Below are positions 5,036 to 5,056 of a DNA stretch of 5,056 bases, in pieces. The translations under genes were made by a program, and so were the position numbers. Below the pieces are notes generated by a model that saw only the letters and a program-made list of their open reading frames with translations, was not told where the DNA came from and did not search any database. How positions within the stretch are numbered: the first letter of the stretch is position 1; each line of letters starts with the position of its first letter. The stretch is from Ruminococcaceae bacterium UBA3451 (GTDB lineage Bacteria > Bacillota > Clostridia > Oscillospirales > Acutalibacteraceae). The stretch covers positions 51,951-57,006 of the forward strand of contig DFRY01000004.1 of assembly GCA_002378845.1 (NCBI GenBank), written 5' to 3'.

Positions 5036-5056
5036 ATTATAAAGGTAAGAAGAATT

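Overview
The window looks like chromosomal DNA of a mid-GC Gram-positive anaerobe of the Firmicutes, most likely class Clostridia (Oscillospiraceae/Ruminococcaceae-like). This is inferred from the enolase sequence, strong Shine-Dalgarno sites, a TTG start, sigma-A-type promoters, and a secreted wall hydrolase carrying bacterial SH3 and BIG2 modules. No phage, plasmid, CRISPR or transposase gene is visible.

Layout. Positions 1-112 are an edge region with no assignable gene, although two reading frames stay open. Positions 111-156 hold a strong intrinsic terminator on the minus strand. Positions 191-1471 (minus) encode a complete enolase, with its own ribosome binding site and an extended -10 promoter at 1555-1583. 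The AT-rich gap at 1472-1887 holds the divergent promoters of the two genes and a 15-bp palindrome. Positions 1888-4638 (plus) encode a 916-residue exported modular cell-wall lysozyme, followed by a near-perfect terminator at 4662-4696. Positions 4697-4999 show no convincing gene. A terminator at 5000-5035, best read on the minus strand, suggests a leftward gene ending just beyond the right edge.

The two genes are divergently transcribed, each appears to be a single-gene unit, and they have no evident functional link: enolase is cytoplasmic glycolysis, the lysozyme acts outside the cell on peptidoglycan. The most interesting feature is the lysozyme architecture: signal peptide, five SH3 repeats separated by low-complexity linkers, a BIG2 domain, an unassigned beta-rich domain, and a GH24 (T4-type) lysozyme domain. 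A sixth, divergent SH3 domain is inserted inside the GH24 fold, between its central helix motif and its C-terminal RWNxAGG motif. Apart from this architecture the window looks ordinary; no multi-gene novel system is visible.
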